A stretch of 64,000 nucleotides of DNA from Lucifuga dentata (Eukaryota > Chordata > Actinopteri > Ophidiiformes > Bythitidae), in assembly GCA_014773175.1 (NCBI GenBank), contig VXCM01000133.1, positions 1 to 64,000 on the forward strand. Reading direction: 5' to 3'. Positions 50,403 to 63,312 of this stretch are shown here, piece after piece. How positions within the stretch are numbered: position 1 is the stretch's first letter; each line of letters begins with the position of its first letter. The position numbers and the translations under genes were made by a program. A model generated the notes under the pieces. That model was not told the origin of the DNA, did no database searches, and saw only the letters and a list, made by a program, of their open reading frames with translations.

Positions 50403-53400
50403 TTAGTCGTCACACCGCATCCAATATGTTGCAGTGTTGCGTGGATATGTTTTCTCCACTGCTTGGTGATACCAGTTTACACGCCAGTACTTAGTGCCTT
50501 TGAATATGTAAATTTGACCATTTGTCCACGTTAATGCTGCGTCAATACTGCTGGGCACCCCAAGGAAGAGCTTCCAAATAGGTATGGGATATGAACTGAA
50601 GTTTGTTGGTTCAATTTCATCCCACTGCCAGTATCCAGAGCCCTAAAATTAGGAGTAGATTATTTACTTCCAAGTGGATGAGATATTTAAAATAATAAAA
50701 TGTCAGTATAGCTTATAATAACTGGAGGCAGGTTATATAATTTACACTTACTTTGAAAAAGATTATTTTTTTATTCTTGTTTAAGTACAAAGCTGAGTCA
50801 ATATTAGCAGGGATATTGGCTAAGAGTTTTGGGAAGCTGTGGTCAAGTTTGAAGTGTGTGTATCTCCACACTTTGTCTCCTGGGAAAGGACAAACAGAAA
50901 GAAGAAAAGTATATTCTAAACACTTCATTAACAGTATCTTCAGTAATAAGAGCACATCCATTTTTATTAATTCAGCATTACACATTGCATCACCCTGTGT
51001 GGAATGATGAAACTGTGAAATGAATTCACCTTTGAGAAAATAGGACTTGCCAGTCCGCTGAGAGTGAACAGCTGCACTGAGGCTGCCTGGCAGCTCCTTC
51101 CACAGCGCAGAGATCAGGATGGGAGTGTTGTAGCCAGAGTTGGACATCGTCCACACATACTGACCACTGAAGAAATATGTCTTACGTAAAGGACCTGCAG
51201 GCACAGAATGAGGGGAAACAAATATCTGTGATGCAGCTTGCTGTAGGTGAAAAAATACTGCACAATATTCTGCAAAATACAGGGGCATGTGTTATTATTT
51301 TATTTCTAGAGCATTCTGAAAGAGTCAGTGTTTTTATACCCAACATAACTGCATCCAGAGTAACTTTGCACGGATCCACAGCAGTTCCTCCTGGCTTTTC
51401 CTGGCTTGGATTTCTGGCTGGGGGGGTTTTCTGTGGCTTTCCTGAAAAGAAGGGGCATGTGTTCACAACTTGTCACATTAATTATTCTTCAGATTCCACA
51501 TATTATGATATTATTCTAAAATTACCATATAAAGCCTGAATGCCTTGTATGTCATCTGGATGTAGTTTGAAGTTGGAGCGGTATCCACTGTACAGAGGTC
51601 CCATCAGTGCATTGTAATACTGTGAGTGGCCTAAACCAAGAGCGTGGCCAATCTCATGGGCTGCTACAATCTTCAAGTTGGAACCATAATTCTTTCCTTC
51701 TGTCCATAGTTCATCTTCATCAAAATGTACAATCCCTGACTCAGGGGCATCAGCGTGGGCCAACACATGGCCTAAAAATAAAGAATTCTTAATTCCTCTG
51801 TTTAATGATTCAGTTTGTTCTAAATTCACAATGGAGAGCGCTGAGGACATCACAAATGTTTCTTTGAGATGCTGAATAATCAAAATTTTGTACATTAGAT
51901 TTATTATTGTCTCTTTTTTATTATTATCCTACCTCTCCCATCAAAGGGCACTGGACACGTCTTATCTTTCCTGTGAAAAGAGATTTTGATGTCTGCTCCT
52001 CCTTGATGCACCTCCCTGAACTTTAAAGGTGACACGTCACTCCAGTACTTGAAAGCGTTCTGGATGGCCAAACGAGTTTTTGTCTGTCCCAAATGTGGAG
52101 TGTAATTATAGATCCGATAGGTCAGCATCTTCTTACGCCAGTGACCTTCCGTTGGTGACACAAGAAATATTTTAGTTGCAGTTTTAAGCTCAAATCTAAA
52201 ACACACTTTTCAGGCTAATGCTGCAGGAGCACTAATAATTTGCCATAAATAAAACTACCTACCCATGACTCGATATCTGAGAGATTTGTTATTGAAGGAG
52301 TCCTCTAAACCACACCGAGGTCTCTTCATCATTCCCAGTGTGGGTAAATCTAGTTTTCCTGATACTGGCAGGCCAGTTGCTCGCTGAAAGACTCTAGCAC
52401 ACAAAGACAAAATGTTGTGACATTAGTATTTATCTTAATAATATACAGAGTAATAAAATGTATTATCTTTGCCAGTCCTAAATCTAGAAAGCTTTGGAAA
52501 TATGGGACAGATTAAACATGCTGAGCAGCCCTTAGACTGGAAAATGCACAGAATATGGTCACCTTAGGGCTTCTCCTATTTTCTCAGGTGAATGATTTTG
52601 GTCTTTGCTGTCCAGTGGAATGTGCAGGTAACCGTAGTTTCTTAAATACACCTAGAAAAGAGAAGACACAGAAGAGTGGAGTCATGTTATTGACCAAGAC
52701 ATCCAATCTCTCAACAAAAAGTTTTTAATTTGCTCTCAAATAACATGCCAGCAACACAATCACTTGGCTGTTTTTTGTTGGTTTTTTTTTTTTGTACATT
52801 GAAATGAACCCTTCTTAAAGGACCATACCAGTGATTTTGCATGTTTGAGCCCAATAAATACAACCCACATGCATGTTATATATTGCCAACCATTTTACAA
52901 AATATACTGGAATGGTACCTTTTTGAATATTTGTGTCCTACCTTCCAGGCAGCCATTGGTCTCAGTTCATTGCAGCACACTATAAAAATCGACTTCAACC
53001 GTGCTTGAGATAAGTAATCCATCACAGCAAACATGAAGTGTTTTTTTTTTTTGTTGTTGTTTCAATACAGATTCAACATGGAGCTACACAGAAGAAAATG
53101 TACAGTATGTCTCCGCCAGGGAATATAGTCCCAGGAGAAGCCTGCTTTTACCAAGAAATTAAAAAGGTTGTGCCTTCTACATTTGTACAGAAGTGTTAGT
53201 AGGTGAAACATTGAATTTTAAGGTGGACGTATCACCTGAACAGTTGGTTTTGAAAGATTAGGTGATTTGGCAAAATAACATGAAAACTAAAATACGGTTT
53301 TATGTTTTGGAAAATGTTTGGCAGTAACTTAACGTGTTTGTAGGTAGTACTGATTTGGCTCGAACATGCAAAATCACTGGTATGGTCCTTTAAGTCATCA

Positions 53401-53948
53401 TGGGCTGCATATGTGGAAAAAGTGGTTGCTGTTATAAACTGAATTTTTTTTTTTTTTTTTTTTTTTNAAAAAAAAAAAAAAAAAATCAATTTATTACAAA
53501 AATATACAGTATTAATTTTCACCATTTTACTTAGAGTTTATTGTCAAGAATGTTATAATTTAGTAAGATTTAAATATTCTACAATCCCACACAAGTAATG
53601 TCATTAAAATATTAATAAACAGTAATAAGTTCAGTTGCATGAGAAGTTGTGGAAATAAAACTGGATAAAGAGGCAAAATAATAGATATTGTGTTGGAAGA
53701 CTCCAATTAAAAGACAGTCTGACCAGAGAACCTTTGTTTCCTTCTTGTAGGATTAACTTCTTAAAATTCTGAAGTCAGCCATTTTTACAAAAATTAAGTT
53801 TTGCTATCTCTATTTTTCAGCATTTCCTTACCAGGGCTTTCATAAATTCCTCTCTGTTCAGGGTGATGGATGAAGCTGTTGTCAGCAAAACAAAAATCAT
53901 AATTAACTCCATTCTGTATTCCATTTTCACATACAGGTATTTTTCCAT
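50403..53948 (-). CDS. mmp19: Matrix metalloproteinase 19
   Basis: Secreted zinc endopeptidase of extracellular matrix. Nine coding exons: 53948-53832, 52651-52563, 52393-52263, 52145-51933, 51771-51526, 51441-51340, 51194-51030, 50879-50752 and 50642-50403. The first ATG is uncertain: starts at 53948, 53924 or 53912 give 476, 468 or 464 aa (human 508), all ahead of the signal-like [15 protein letters not shown]. In order: propeptide with cysteine switch RPRCGLED, catalytic domain, zinc motif [12 protein letters not shown] with a downstream Met turn (NALMGPLY), a short basic proline-rich hinge, and a four-blade hemopexin domain starting at DPC and ending [25 protein letters not shown], an extra catalytic-domain Cys in [11 protein letters not shown], and the GSGYWQWDE and YPRN-WM-C hemopexin motifs identify MMP19. 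The Thr-rich tail of human MMP19 is absent. Intron 1 holds MITE copy 5. Confidence 0.95.
52815..53393 (+). mobile_element. TTAA-flanked inverted-repeat MITE, copy 5 (mmp19 intron 1)
   Basis: It starts TTAAAGGACCATACCAGTG and ends CACTGGTATGGTCCTTTAA. This is the most diverged interior of the five copies, but it keeps TTTTGCATGTTTGAGCC at the end and the GTCTCCGCCAGGGAATATAG block inside. Non-coding. Confidence 0.85.
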
Positions 53949-54150
53949 TACCGAGAAAAAACTTTCCCAACTTGATCCAACATGCAAAGTTGAACTTTTC
54001 AACTCTCAAGAAAAGCTTGGAATCTTTTTAAGCAATGCTGAAGACTTCCGTTCCTCCATGTAGCTTCATCCTCTGCACATCAGGACATCTGAGTTGCATC
54101 TGTCCGTGCTGTTGCTCTCTCTGGAGCTTCCTCTTCCTTCAGCATTTAGT

Positions 54151-54157
54151 TTTTATA
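54151..54157 (-). promoter_or_regulatory. TATA box of mmp19
   Basis: TATAAAA reads on the minus strand about 200 bp upstream of the candidate start codons, placing transcription start near 54125. A short upstream ORF begins at about 54059 in the leader. Inducible matrix metalloproteinase genes commonly have TATA promoters; I saw no clear AP-1 site next to it. Confidence 0.6.
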
Positions 54158-54299
54158 CCATCAAGTGCCTGAGCGGGACCTTCCTCAAAACCACAAAATA
54201 AACCTTTATAGGGAATGTGATGTGTGGGGAATAAAAACCATCACATATTCCAGACAGTCAACATTACGCCTACATATACAATCATTTATAGCTACACTA

Positions 54300-55145
54300 C
54301 AGGCCAGATGTTTGAGGACACCCCCAGATTTCTTAAAAAAAAAAAAAAAATNTAAAAAAAAAAAAAAAATCATCAATACACTGTTTTACAATTTATTGCA
54401 CAGGAAATGACAAAAATATGTAAAATAAATGTAACTAATTACTTTTCAAAAAGAAATTGTCACAAGAGCACATTATGTACCCACTATGTCTTAAGAAATC
54501 ATTTTTAATGAAGGTCTATATAACTGTACTGGCTCCAGTTGTGTTCCAACTCCCTTGCTGATGTGTTTTAACATTCTATTCAATAGCTGCTGTCTGCCTT
54601 CTCCCAGATCATTTTGGGAGTAACTTGCTACACATCTGCTCATGCTATTGCTCTGCATCTTCTGAACTTCATATTGAGGACTGCAAGCTGCAAATTTATA
54701 GTTTGTGTCACAAACAAACTTGAGGACTGCAAATTTAGTTTTATCAGACTATAAATTTGCAGTCCTCAATATGAAGTTCAGAAGCTGCAGAGCAATAGCA
54801 TGAGCAGACTGTAGTAAATTAATCACAAAATGACCTGGGAGAAGGCAGACAGTGGCTAATGAATAGAATGTTAAAACACATAAGCAAGGGAGTTTGGGCA
54901 AGGGAGACGGAACACAACTGGAGTGCCTGTGCACTAATACAGACTGGACATGCCTTCATTAAAAATCATTTCTTAAGCCATAGTGGCTGCATAATGTGCT
55001 CTTGTTGACAAATTCTTCTTGAAAACTAACTAGTTACATTTATTTTATGTATTTTGTCATTTCCTGTGCTATAAATTGTAAAACAAACAGTGTATTGATG
55101 ATTTTTTTTTTAAATCTGGGGTGACCTCAAACTTCTGGCCCATCG
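54300..55145. mobile_element. ~850-bp near-complete palindrome, Tc1/mariner-like MITE
   Basis: The left half (54300 to about 54720) is repeated in inverted orientation on the right (about 54728 to 55145). Ends are CAGGCCAGATGTTTGAGG and CCTCAAACTTCTGGCC; inner landmarks such as CATATTGAGGACTGCAA and TTGCAGTCCTCAATATG pair across the centre at about 54725. A TA lies outside the left end. The end sequence resembles the AAGTTTGGACAC-type ends of fish Tc1-like elements (inference). No transposase. Divergence between arms looks low to moderate. An N at 54352 interrupts the left A-rich tract. Confidence 0.75.
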
Positions 55146-57224
55146 TAAATACAGTTATGGATTCACCCTGTACAAGTTTAACAGCAGATAATCAGCCCCA
55201 CTGCCTCTTATATAGATGTAGTTAATGAAGTACTTTATCAATTATGTAGCATTATGGATTACAGTTATGTCACTGCGGTGAAATTAGCTTCCTCAATATT
55301 TAATTTAGTACTAATCTGTATTTGTAAGTTGTATTCCAGGCAAACATGCATTGAGGTGTGACAGCTGTACCAAAAACATCTCTGTTGTTCCTCCATGGAG
55401 ATTTGTGTTTACAAAACATGTACAATAATTCTCTCGATATAAATCATAAGTCTTTCCTTTATGGATACATATTTATGAGGGAAAACAACGAACCGCACTT
55501 CCTCCCCGAGACGACCAAAAGTTAATTAGAATGTGCGCAGTCTAAGATTCCATTCAAGCCAGAAAAACAAAGATCCTAAATGTAGCCACTGTTAAAAATT
55601 GTCTTTGGAAAGAGGGAAAGAGCCGCCCTCCTTTCTGCTGTAATTTAAAAACCAATGAATTGTGACGGCACACATGGGAATGAGGCTCATCACAATTATT
55701 GTTACATTTCACCACTGCTACCATTTCAGTGCCAGAGTCCTGCAGAAAGAACGGTTGGCCTCAGCACTTAAAGGAAACTGGACTTGTTTAGCCTTGAAGA
55801 CTTTTTGTCACTCATCCAAGTAGCTTCATGAGTTCTGAGTCAGCATGGTCATAAACCAACATTTATCCTCTCAGAGTCATTTACACCGTGGGCCAGGTGA
55901 CTCCTTGGGTCACACGGGGATCTTGTGAGTCGTTGGGAGTCACACAAATGGAGGTTTTGCAAAGTGTGCTGTTTTATCACCAATAAAGGGCATCTTGTTT
56001 TTATGAAATAATAATAGGCCTTATTGCCCTGGGTTTTCCATATCAAGCTTTCATACAGAGTCCAACTGAACTCTAGCCATGATCTTCACATTGAAGATCT
56101 CTTCCACAATTGTAAAAACACTCTGCATTAAATATCTGGTTTAATGTTTTCCAAAAAAAAAAAAAAAAAAANAAAAAAAAAAAAAAAAAAACAAGACTGT
56201 TGAAAAAAGACTTAAAATCACAGCTTTTCATTTCCCTAAATTAGAATTCCACAATCCATGAATATATCATGGCCCTGATCACACACACACACACACAGTC
56301 ACTTTCAACTTCACTGAAATGTTTGTGTGACCTGGAAGTTTCGTGTTAAATCGCTTGTGTAATTTGCATGCATATTGTGATGTCACATGAACAGAAACTT
56401 AACCATTTATTGAACATGAAGCACTGCTTGACAGGCCAACACAGGGCAAAATTCTCGTTTATAATTCTAAAAAAAAAAAAAAAATCAAATGACCAAAAAC
56501 AAGCATATTTTGAAACATAAGATTAAGATTTTGGCTATTTTATGTGTATAATTTGTTATCTGTTAATACCTTCTGACACCAAATTATTGACTGGTTTTTC
56601 TAAGACGGAATTTGTTTTTCCTTCCAAAATAAATTGATTCATGTTATTCACCTGACATACTTGCTCACTCTATTTTAAAAAGCAATATGAAATAAACATT
56701 TCACATGCCATCTAATTTTAATGCATTGACTGTATAAAGCCAAGTGAGTGTATCAACATTATTGACTACAAAATGGCCATCCAATCACTGACAAGAATGC
56801 TGAGTTACTTCCTAATCTGTCTTCAACGTAAAGTTTATGTATTTATGTCTAGACATGAGCTGATGTTATGAAAGGTACAAAATGGAAAGGACACACATGC
56901 ACATAACAAATCACAATGTTCTCTTTAAAACGTATGTATAAAAAAATGGCCAAGCCAATACAAACCTATGAGCAGGAGTCCTAAAGTTTTTTTTTTAGAG
57001 ACATGATCCTAGAAAACAGGCAACAGCTTGTCAGATGCTGATCCTGCTACACAGACTTCCTGTCATTCTCTGTCCCAAAGGTGCTGGAACATCGTACAGT
57101 TTATGATGAATATCAAATAGGTAATTACGGGAGGCTAAAATCTCAATACTGCAAAGGTCCTTCTCCTGTCTGTCTGTATTTAGTTTGTATGTTCAGTTTT
57201 TCCGATGACTGTGCCGTCTTTGCT
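55146..57224. other. Intergenic stretch and probable pym1 3' UTR
   Basis: No coding exon recognised. About 55765-55850 resembles, in decayed form, a dispersed fish repeat with a TTGAAGAC...CTCATCCAAG...CTTC...GTTCTGA pattern (low confidence). A (CA)n run is at about 56280-56298, and the N at 56172 lies in a poly-A tract. The last few hundred bases before 57225 are probably the 3' UTR of pym1 (minus strand). Confidence 0.45.
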
Positions 57225-59238
57225 TCAAGAATCACGCTCCAATTGTTCTAACTCGTGTTGCAAGGCCTTTGCCCGACCAAGCTTTTCTGACTGATCCTTT
57301 GTGAGCTGTTTAATTTCCCCAGAGTTCACTTTCTGCTGCAATTCCTCAACTTGTCGCAGCTTCTTTTTCAGGTTTTTGAGCTTCTTGGTCTTTTCAGCTG
57401 CTGCTGCAGAGGGATCACCAGGAGCCGACACAGAAACTGGTGATGCTGCTTTGTTTGAAGAGTCTCCCCCCTCCAAAATAGACACACTCTCAACAGCACT
57501 GCTTACCGATTCCAGTTCCCCATCCACATCCCCATCCACTTCTCCATCCTGGCCCTGCTGCTGCTGCTGCTGCTTTCGTTTTTCTTTACGTTTCATGTTC
57601 CGTTTTGCAGACTTTGAGAGAGAGGCTCCTTCACAGTCACCACCACCATGGGTCTTTTGCTGTTGCTTTGACTGAGTTGTATCAGATGGAGTCAGGCCAG
57701 GTGGCAGATCTGGCTTGCTCTTGAAAAACTTCACATACTTGTTCTCATATCTAAAGAAAAAAAAAAAAAAAACNAAAAAAAAAAAAAAACCAGACAGAAA
57801 ATATAACTAAACACAACGGATGAAAATGACAAAGTTCCTGCGCAGATGCTAGCCATTTATAATGAATTCCAATTGTTGCCAATTTGATTGAAGCATTGAC
57901 ATTTATTGGACTCTATTAATTTTACACTAGTGTATTATTTATGGTGTAGTGTGTACAACTGTGGGATCAGTAAAACAGACCACCACTTACACTGGGACTT
58001 CTTCCTGCGGAACATAACCATCCTTCACCCGCCTTGGCTTCCTCCAGGTTCCATCAGGTCGCTGAGTGGCAGCAATGTATTTTCCTGAGGAGCAACGGTC
58101 AGAATATTTTAGAAAAGAGAAAGGACTGATGTTTACACAGAGATCATCCAGTGAAATGTTAAAACTAAGTTAGTCAAAGATACATGTAATTTATTTTGTG
58201 AACTCCAGTCTGGCTTTGGTTATATGCTGATAAAGGAAAATAGCTTGTTTTTCAGTAGATCTCTTTGGAAGTTTGGCCAGCTAAGACATAAGTGGCAATT
58301 CCATATTGTGTAAACTGACATATTAATACCACCTGATGGATCTCAAAGCAAAACACTTTTAGAAGTGTGGAATTTGTGAGGGGTATTTTTCACCACTGTT
58401 TGAGACCTTATAGACAAAACAATGAATCCAAAATTTAATCAATGTTGTTATGCATTCAAAAACCCAATAAACATAGTTCTGGAAAAAAAAAGTTAATTGC
58501 TATTAAATGAATGTAAATAATTATTAACTGGAGCCCTATTACTACACATTATTACACAAAATATAACAAAATTTAAACTTTAAGTAAAATAAGGCTGCAC
58601 ATATATTAAAAATATATTAATCTACTGCAATTGTTTTCTGCCTAACTTCAAACATATTTAGCACCTTGATAACGATGTGTTAAAACAATACAGGCTCATA
58701 ATATAACCTTATATTATTTATAACTGGATATTTCGTGCGTAGTGCTGATTTTGTTAATATTCTCTTGTTTTGTGGAAACAGCAGCAGTTTGTTCATATTA
58801 GCTCAGGGACCAATACAAGTGACTGCAGGTAGAGCTAATGTTATGTAGCCTCTGTCACTTTAGCTCATAAACTGAATTAAATGTCAAATGCTAATTAATG
58901 TTGGCTATAAGGTTACATTAGCAGCATTACATTACATTAAAGGAAAGATGCCTCTAGTAGTAGAAATCTCAAACATTTCATGTTTAATATTAGATGTGGG
59001 ATTGCTACAAGCTAACTGCTGGCCACTGCGCCCGGAGAATTATCTCTGCTATGCTAACGTTAGCATTACCTATAGTACAGACACTACTGTGTTTACTATT
59101 ATTAATGCTGACGGGTAAAGACGTGTGTACTTTAGGTTTGTTTAAAAAAAAATAAAAAGGTTTATTCAGTTAAACAAATCCATGGCTGACACATGCATGA
59201 GTCTTACCAGATTCATCTGTGACATAGGGAGTTGCCAT
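57225..59238 (-). CDS. pym1: PYM homolog 1, exon junction complex associated factor
   Basis: PYM (WIBG) binds the Mago-Y14 core of the exon junction complex and the 40S ribosome, and removes the complex from translated mRNA in the cytoplasm. Three coding exons: 59238-59208, 58084-57991 and 57750-57225; 651 nt, 216 aa (human about 204). It starts [11 protein letters not shown]. Residues ~11-55 carry the conserved Mago-Y14-binding region ([35 protein letters not shown]). A basic stretch, [15 protein letters not shown], is followed by a six-Gln run, an acidic linker, and a C-terminal Lys/Glu-rich coiled coil ([20 protein letters not shown]). An N-containing A-rich tract lies in the intron next to exon 3. 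The gene is downstream of mmp19 on the same strand, as in human 12q13.2. Confidence 0.96.
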
Positions 59239-60400
59239 TTTGGTAAAATGTGCAGCTGCTCTGCTCCGCGCAGTCAGGCTCTCAAACGCCCCCTTCCTCT
59301 GCTCGGTCCCACACGGTAACAAAAACAAGGTTTACAGCTCTGTTAGTATCTGCTGGAGGTGCTTTGGTTCCATGAAGGTGAGGACTGACATAGTAACATC
59401 AACGGAGATATTTTACCGTGATGGCTGTGGCGCAGGACAGTTAACATCAAGCAAACATAACACTGAGCGCAGATACAATCGGGCTTTTCAGTGTAACAAA
59501 ACGCGCGAACCCCTTTTCTTGGCCTTCGGAAATGACGACGTGGATTCTGGGTTGCCAGGTCATAATATTCAACACGTATTTTAGAACTCATTTTAGGGTT
59601 AAAGTGGAAGAACATCTCTTAGCTATGCCTTTCAGTGTTTTATTTTTTATTTTTATTTATTTATTTTTTTTACGCACAATGGCATTGTATTCATTAAGTG
59701 AAATGGTCCAGTATAAAAGTTTATAATTTCTAAAAATTTAGACATTTAACTTAAAAAAAAAAATTCTGCAGTGTACTGTAGTCAAAATATTTCTGAGTAA
59801 AAATAAAAAGAAAATGTATACATATATACTGTTATTTGAAGATATATTTTGGGGACAAAACTTTACTAATAATAGAAAACTCAACATTGATTACTAATTT
59901 GCAAATGGTTTTATTTATAATAAGATATCAAAAGAAAAAAAACTTGTAAGATGAAACAGTGTCCAAATGCACATAGGAAAGTATGACTTATGCAGGTACA
60001 TCACTGTAAACATTCAAAAATCTCTGGTGCCATCAGCTCGAGTTATCTTACAACTTGTTATACAAATCTACAAAAATAATCTCTAGCTATGAAAACACTG
60101 ACATTTGAGATGGTTCTTGACCACGCATATGTAAATAATTTATCAATGTATCAAATGCATTACAATCAACCTATTCATACATCAACGTGTCGAAATGATC
60201 GTAAATTCACAGAAAATGTAACACTATAAAAGAGTATTCAGCTTGTTTAACTTCGTCCAGTTTCGTTTATTTGGTTGTATACGTTTAAAACATACCGAAT
60301 AAAATGAAGATAAGAATTATTCCTATCATCTACCTTAAAATTGTTGCTGACGTACAGAGAAACACGTACAGACATTACAGTACGCATGTTCGTACCTATT
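59239..60400. promoter_or_regulatory. Divergent intergenic region between pym1 and an unidentified gene
   Basis: The pym1 ATG (minus) and the inferred first exon of the next gene (plus, ending 60557) are about 1.2 kb apart. 59240-59480 is relatively CpG-rich and is the likely pym1 promoter; the rest is A/T-rich. No TATA box is obvious on either side. Confidence 0.4.
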
Positions 60401-63287
60401 AAAAGGCGGATGTTTGAGCCAGACCTGGCAGCCCGTCAGGCGTCTGCTGGGAGAAAATATTGCCCACAGCAGACTACTTGGCGTTAAAGACGGCTGACGG
60501 TGGAGCTGCGCTAACCCGTTTCCAGAATCTACTGTCCGCTTTTCCTGCCAGCATCAAGTATGTATTGAATCCTGTTTAGCTATCAACCTATTGATATATT
60601 TTTTGCATTCAAAAGACAAATATTTTAATGCTAACGGGGCTGTTTAACGTCAAAGTTTATTAGCCAAAGGTGAAGGAATGGCTAGCGTTACCACAGGGCT
60701 TTGAATAATAAAAGCCCAACGCTCTGCTAGCTCCGCGCTAGCCCAGGCTGCACTCTACGTCCATCTTTAACGAAGACTTGAATATTATTCACTGCAGAAA
60801 GTAATTAACATTGGATTGTGTAAAATATAACACTAATAGAAAATTATCGCCGTCAATAACGCAGAGCACTGCAAAGCTAAGGTAACCATATAGCATTAGG
60901 TAATATTAGCAGGCTAGCGTTAACCTCCCCGGTGTTCAGCCAAAATATGTGTGATGAGCTGCTGGGACATGAAAGACCGCAGAGAAATCCTCACCGTGGA
61001 AGTAACATTATCCGTGGACGCAGCTGAATATATGGGATATACATAATAATGGAGTCAACCGATGTGTTTCACAGGAAATGTGAATTAACACCGTTAAGCA
61101 GATTGTTAGCTAAGGCAAACTTGGCCATTTAATGGCCACTGGTAGTCATAAAACTCATAACACTGGGTAATCGAATTAAATTGTGAAATGTCAGGAAACC
61201 CTTGCAGCTTGGATATATCTTATTTTAAACATGTCCAACAATGCAATTTGGCTTTTTGCTGCAAGCCAAATTACATCGACATCAAATAAGGATACCAACA
61301 GGATGCTAGCTAACTACAGCAAGATTGATTAGCTACAGGTTACCATTACATGTTTTAACTGTTTATTTTATCTCAGAATCTAAATAATTGTCAGTGTTAT
61401 ATATAAAGGATGGAGACGCTTTGCTGCTCGCTATTTCTCAGTCAGCCAGGAAGAAATGGAATCAATAATGCTGATAACAAATGTTTTCAACCAGACTGAG
61501 ATTTGACCTCCATGAAAACTGCCTGCAACGATCTGCACTTGTGTGTTGACTCAATTGAAACGAAAGTCCCCTTGGATTTTGCCTGCTTATGTCACACATC
61601 CCATCTTGTGTTGTCAACGTGTACACTTGAACTCTTTAGTCAAGTGTATTGTGTGCTGAGCAAGCATTTCTCATGTTGAAAGCATCACTTGACACAAGCA
61701 CCGGGGCCTTCTGAAAGATTCAAGCACCATCCCTCTTGTTAAACATAATGCATGACAGTGTTTGCATGATTAGCTGTTCCAGTGACACTTGTTGGCTGTG
61801 CTTGTAAGTTTGACGTGTGCAAAGGGGTGGTAGAATCAGGACTGCTGCATGCCAAGTCCTAATCAAAAGGGTGTGGGTTTGTACAGCTTTAAGTTTCCCT
61901 TTCTAGAGCAGCTGGTCAGAAATGGAAACCTGAAAGTGAGAAACAGCTGGCTCATTAAAATGATTCCAGGTTTCTGAAGATGGCATTGAAGCATTTTAAG
62001 TCTAGAAAGGGCATAAGTTGATTTGGATGCAGAAACGATGAGTAAGAGATCTTGGAGCACCGAATTGATTTTTCAAAGGCATCATGCTCCACACATTCCA
62101 AAAATGTATCTCAGGATTGCAGATGATACTTTTTCTGCTATGCTAAAAATAGCAAACCTCTTGTTTTATGAGTTTCTAATTATTATTTTTTGCACAAGTG
62201 CATTGGAAGGCAGCACTAGTTGCTAAAATAAATAAGTGAAATTGATCAATACAGAATGAATAAGGAATGCCCAGGAAGTTGATGTTATTTTAGGGAATAT
62301 TTCTGCCTAAAACGTCACTAATACTAGATGACTATACATACATCAGAGTGCTAGCTGCCTTTTTCTGATTAGCAATTTGTTAACCATTTGATTTACAATA
62401 ACAGTAATTTTAAAAAGATGTCAAAAATGTATTGTAAGACAAAACAATGAGCACATAGAAAAGTCTGACTTTGCATTTTTTTTATCATGCATATTTAAAT
62501 AAATATATCCATGTCAAATGTATTGATGCACCATTCCAACCAGCCCATTTGTACAGCTCCTGACTATGATGGTGAAATAAGTTCTTAATGTAGCTGTAAA
62601 ATATTATCACCTACCACTTCTGCAGAATTAGAAACTTTGAAAAAGGAAATACCCTTCAAAGATGTGTCGTTATTTTGGCCCAGTTATATTTTTTTCCCCC
62701 CAAACTAAATGCAGTGTTTCTGCCAAAGACAATATTAAATGCAGATTCTCCAGAATGTCTGCCAGACAGACAGCACTTTATTGGAATCTATTTTCATTCA
62801 TATTTTATAGTTGGATTAAATCATTTTTAGCTTATTGTTTTACTTTTATTTTTACACATTAACAAAGTGGACATAATAGCATGACTAACAGCTGAATGAA
62901 ATGTAGAATACCTTAATGGCACTTACTTTTTCATGACTTTATACTATGGTGTGAAGCAGATTTCATCTCTAGTTCTTGTAACAGAGCCTGCGTTTTCCTT
63001 TTCCTTCCCTCCCAGATTTGGATCCGATTTGGTGGAGCAGCGAGAAGAAAACCTGAATCTTGGCCTAATGGTGGAGGCCTGATCTCCCTGTTCCAGCCCT
63101 TTTTGCCAGTTGCGAGCCTTTGCTGGCATCTTCCCTAACCAGACAAACCTCAGAAGGAAAGTCGCAGCGCTGAGGGTCTTTATTTGAGCAGCAGATTAAC
63201 GAGAATATCTGAGCTCTGATTCTTTTCTGCTTTAGAGGTTCAGAAGTACTTCTTAATTACGACTGTGTGGATTAATCAGGTGACAAC
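60401..63287 (+). other. Inferred 5' UTR exons and intron of the gene starting at 63288
   Basis: A probable first exon ends at 60557 (GCATCAA before GTATGT). A pyrimidine-rich acceptor (CCCTCCCAG) ends at 63015, so 63016-63287 would be leader. The 2.5 kb between them shows only short unrelated ORFs and no repeats that I can classify. Confidence 0.45.
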
Positions 63288-63312
63288 ATGGCAAAGAAAA
63301 ATAGCCAAAAGG
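63288..63312 (+). CDS. First coding exon of an unidentified gene, continues past window
   Basis: ATG in good context (GACAACATGG) opens MAKKNSQK, followed by a G and a GTATGT donor at 63313. The frame leaves in phase 1. Only eight whole codons are visible, so no family can be named. The strong acceptor upstream and donor downstream make a real exon likely. 63313-64000 appears to be the following intron; it contains the N at 63866 in a poly-A tract. Confidence 0.5.

Noticed and set aside
50713..51288. 191-codon minus-strand ORF as a single exon
   Set aside because: It reads through two introns; splice sites and phase resolve it into mmp19 hemopexin exons.
57301..57675. 124-codon plus-strand ORF rich in Cys, Phe and Ser
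   Set aside because: It is the antisense of the pym1 last exon; its poly-Cys is the complement of a Gln repeat.
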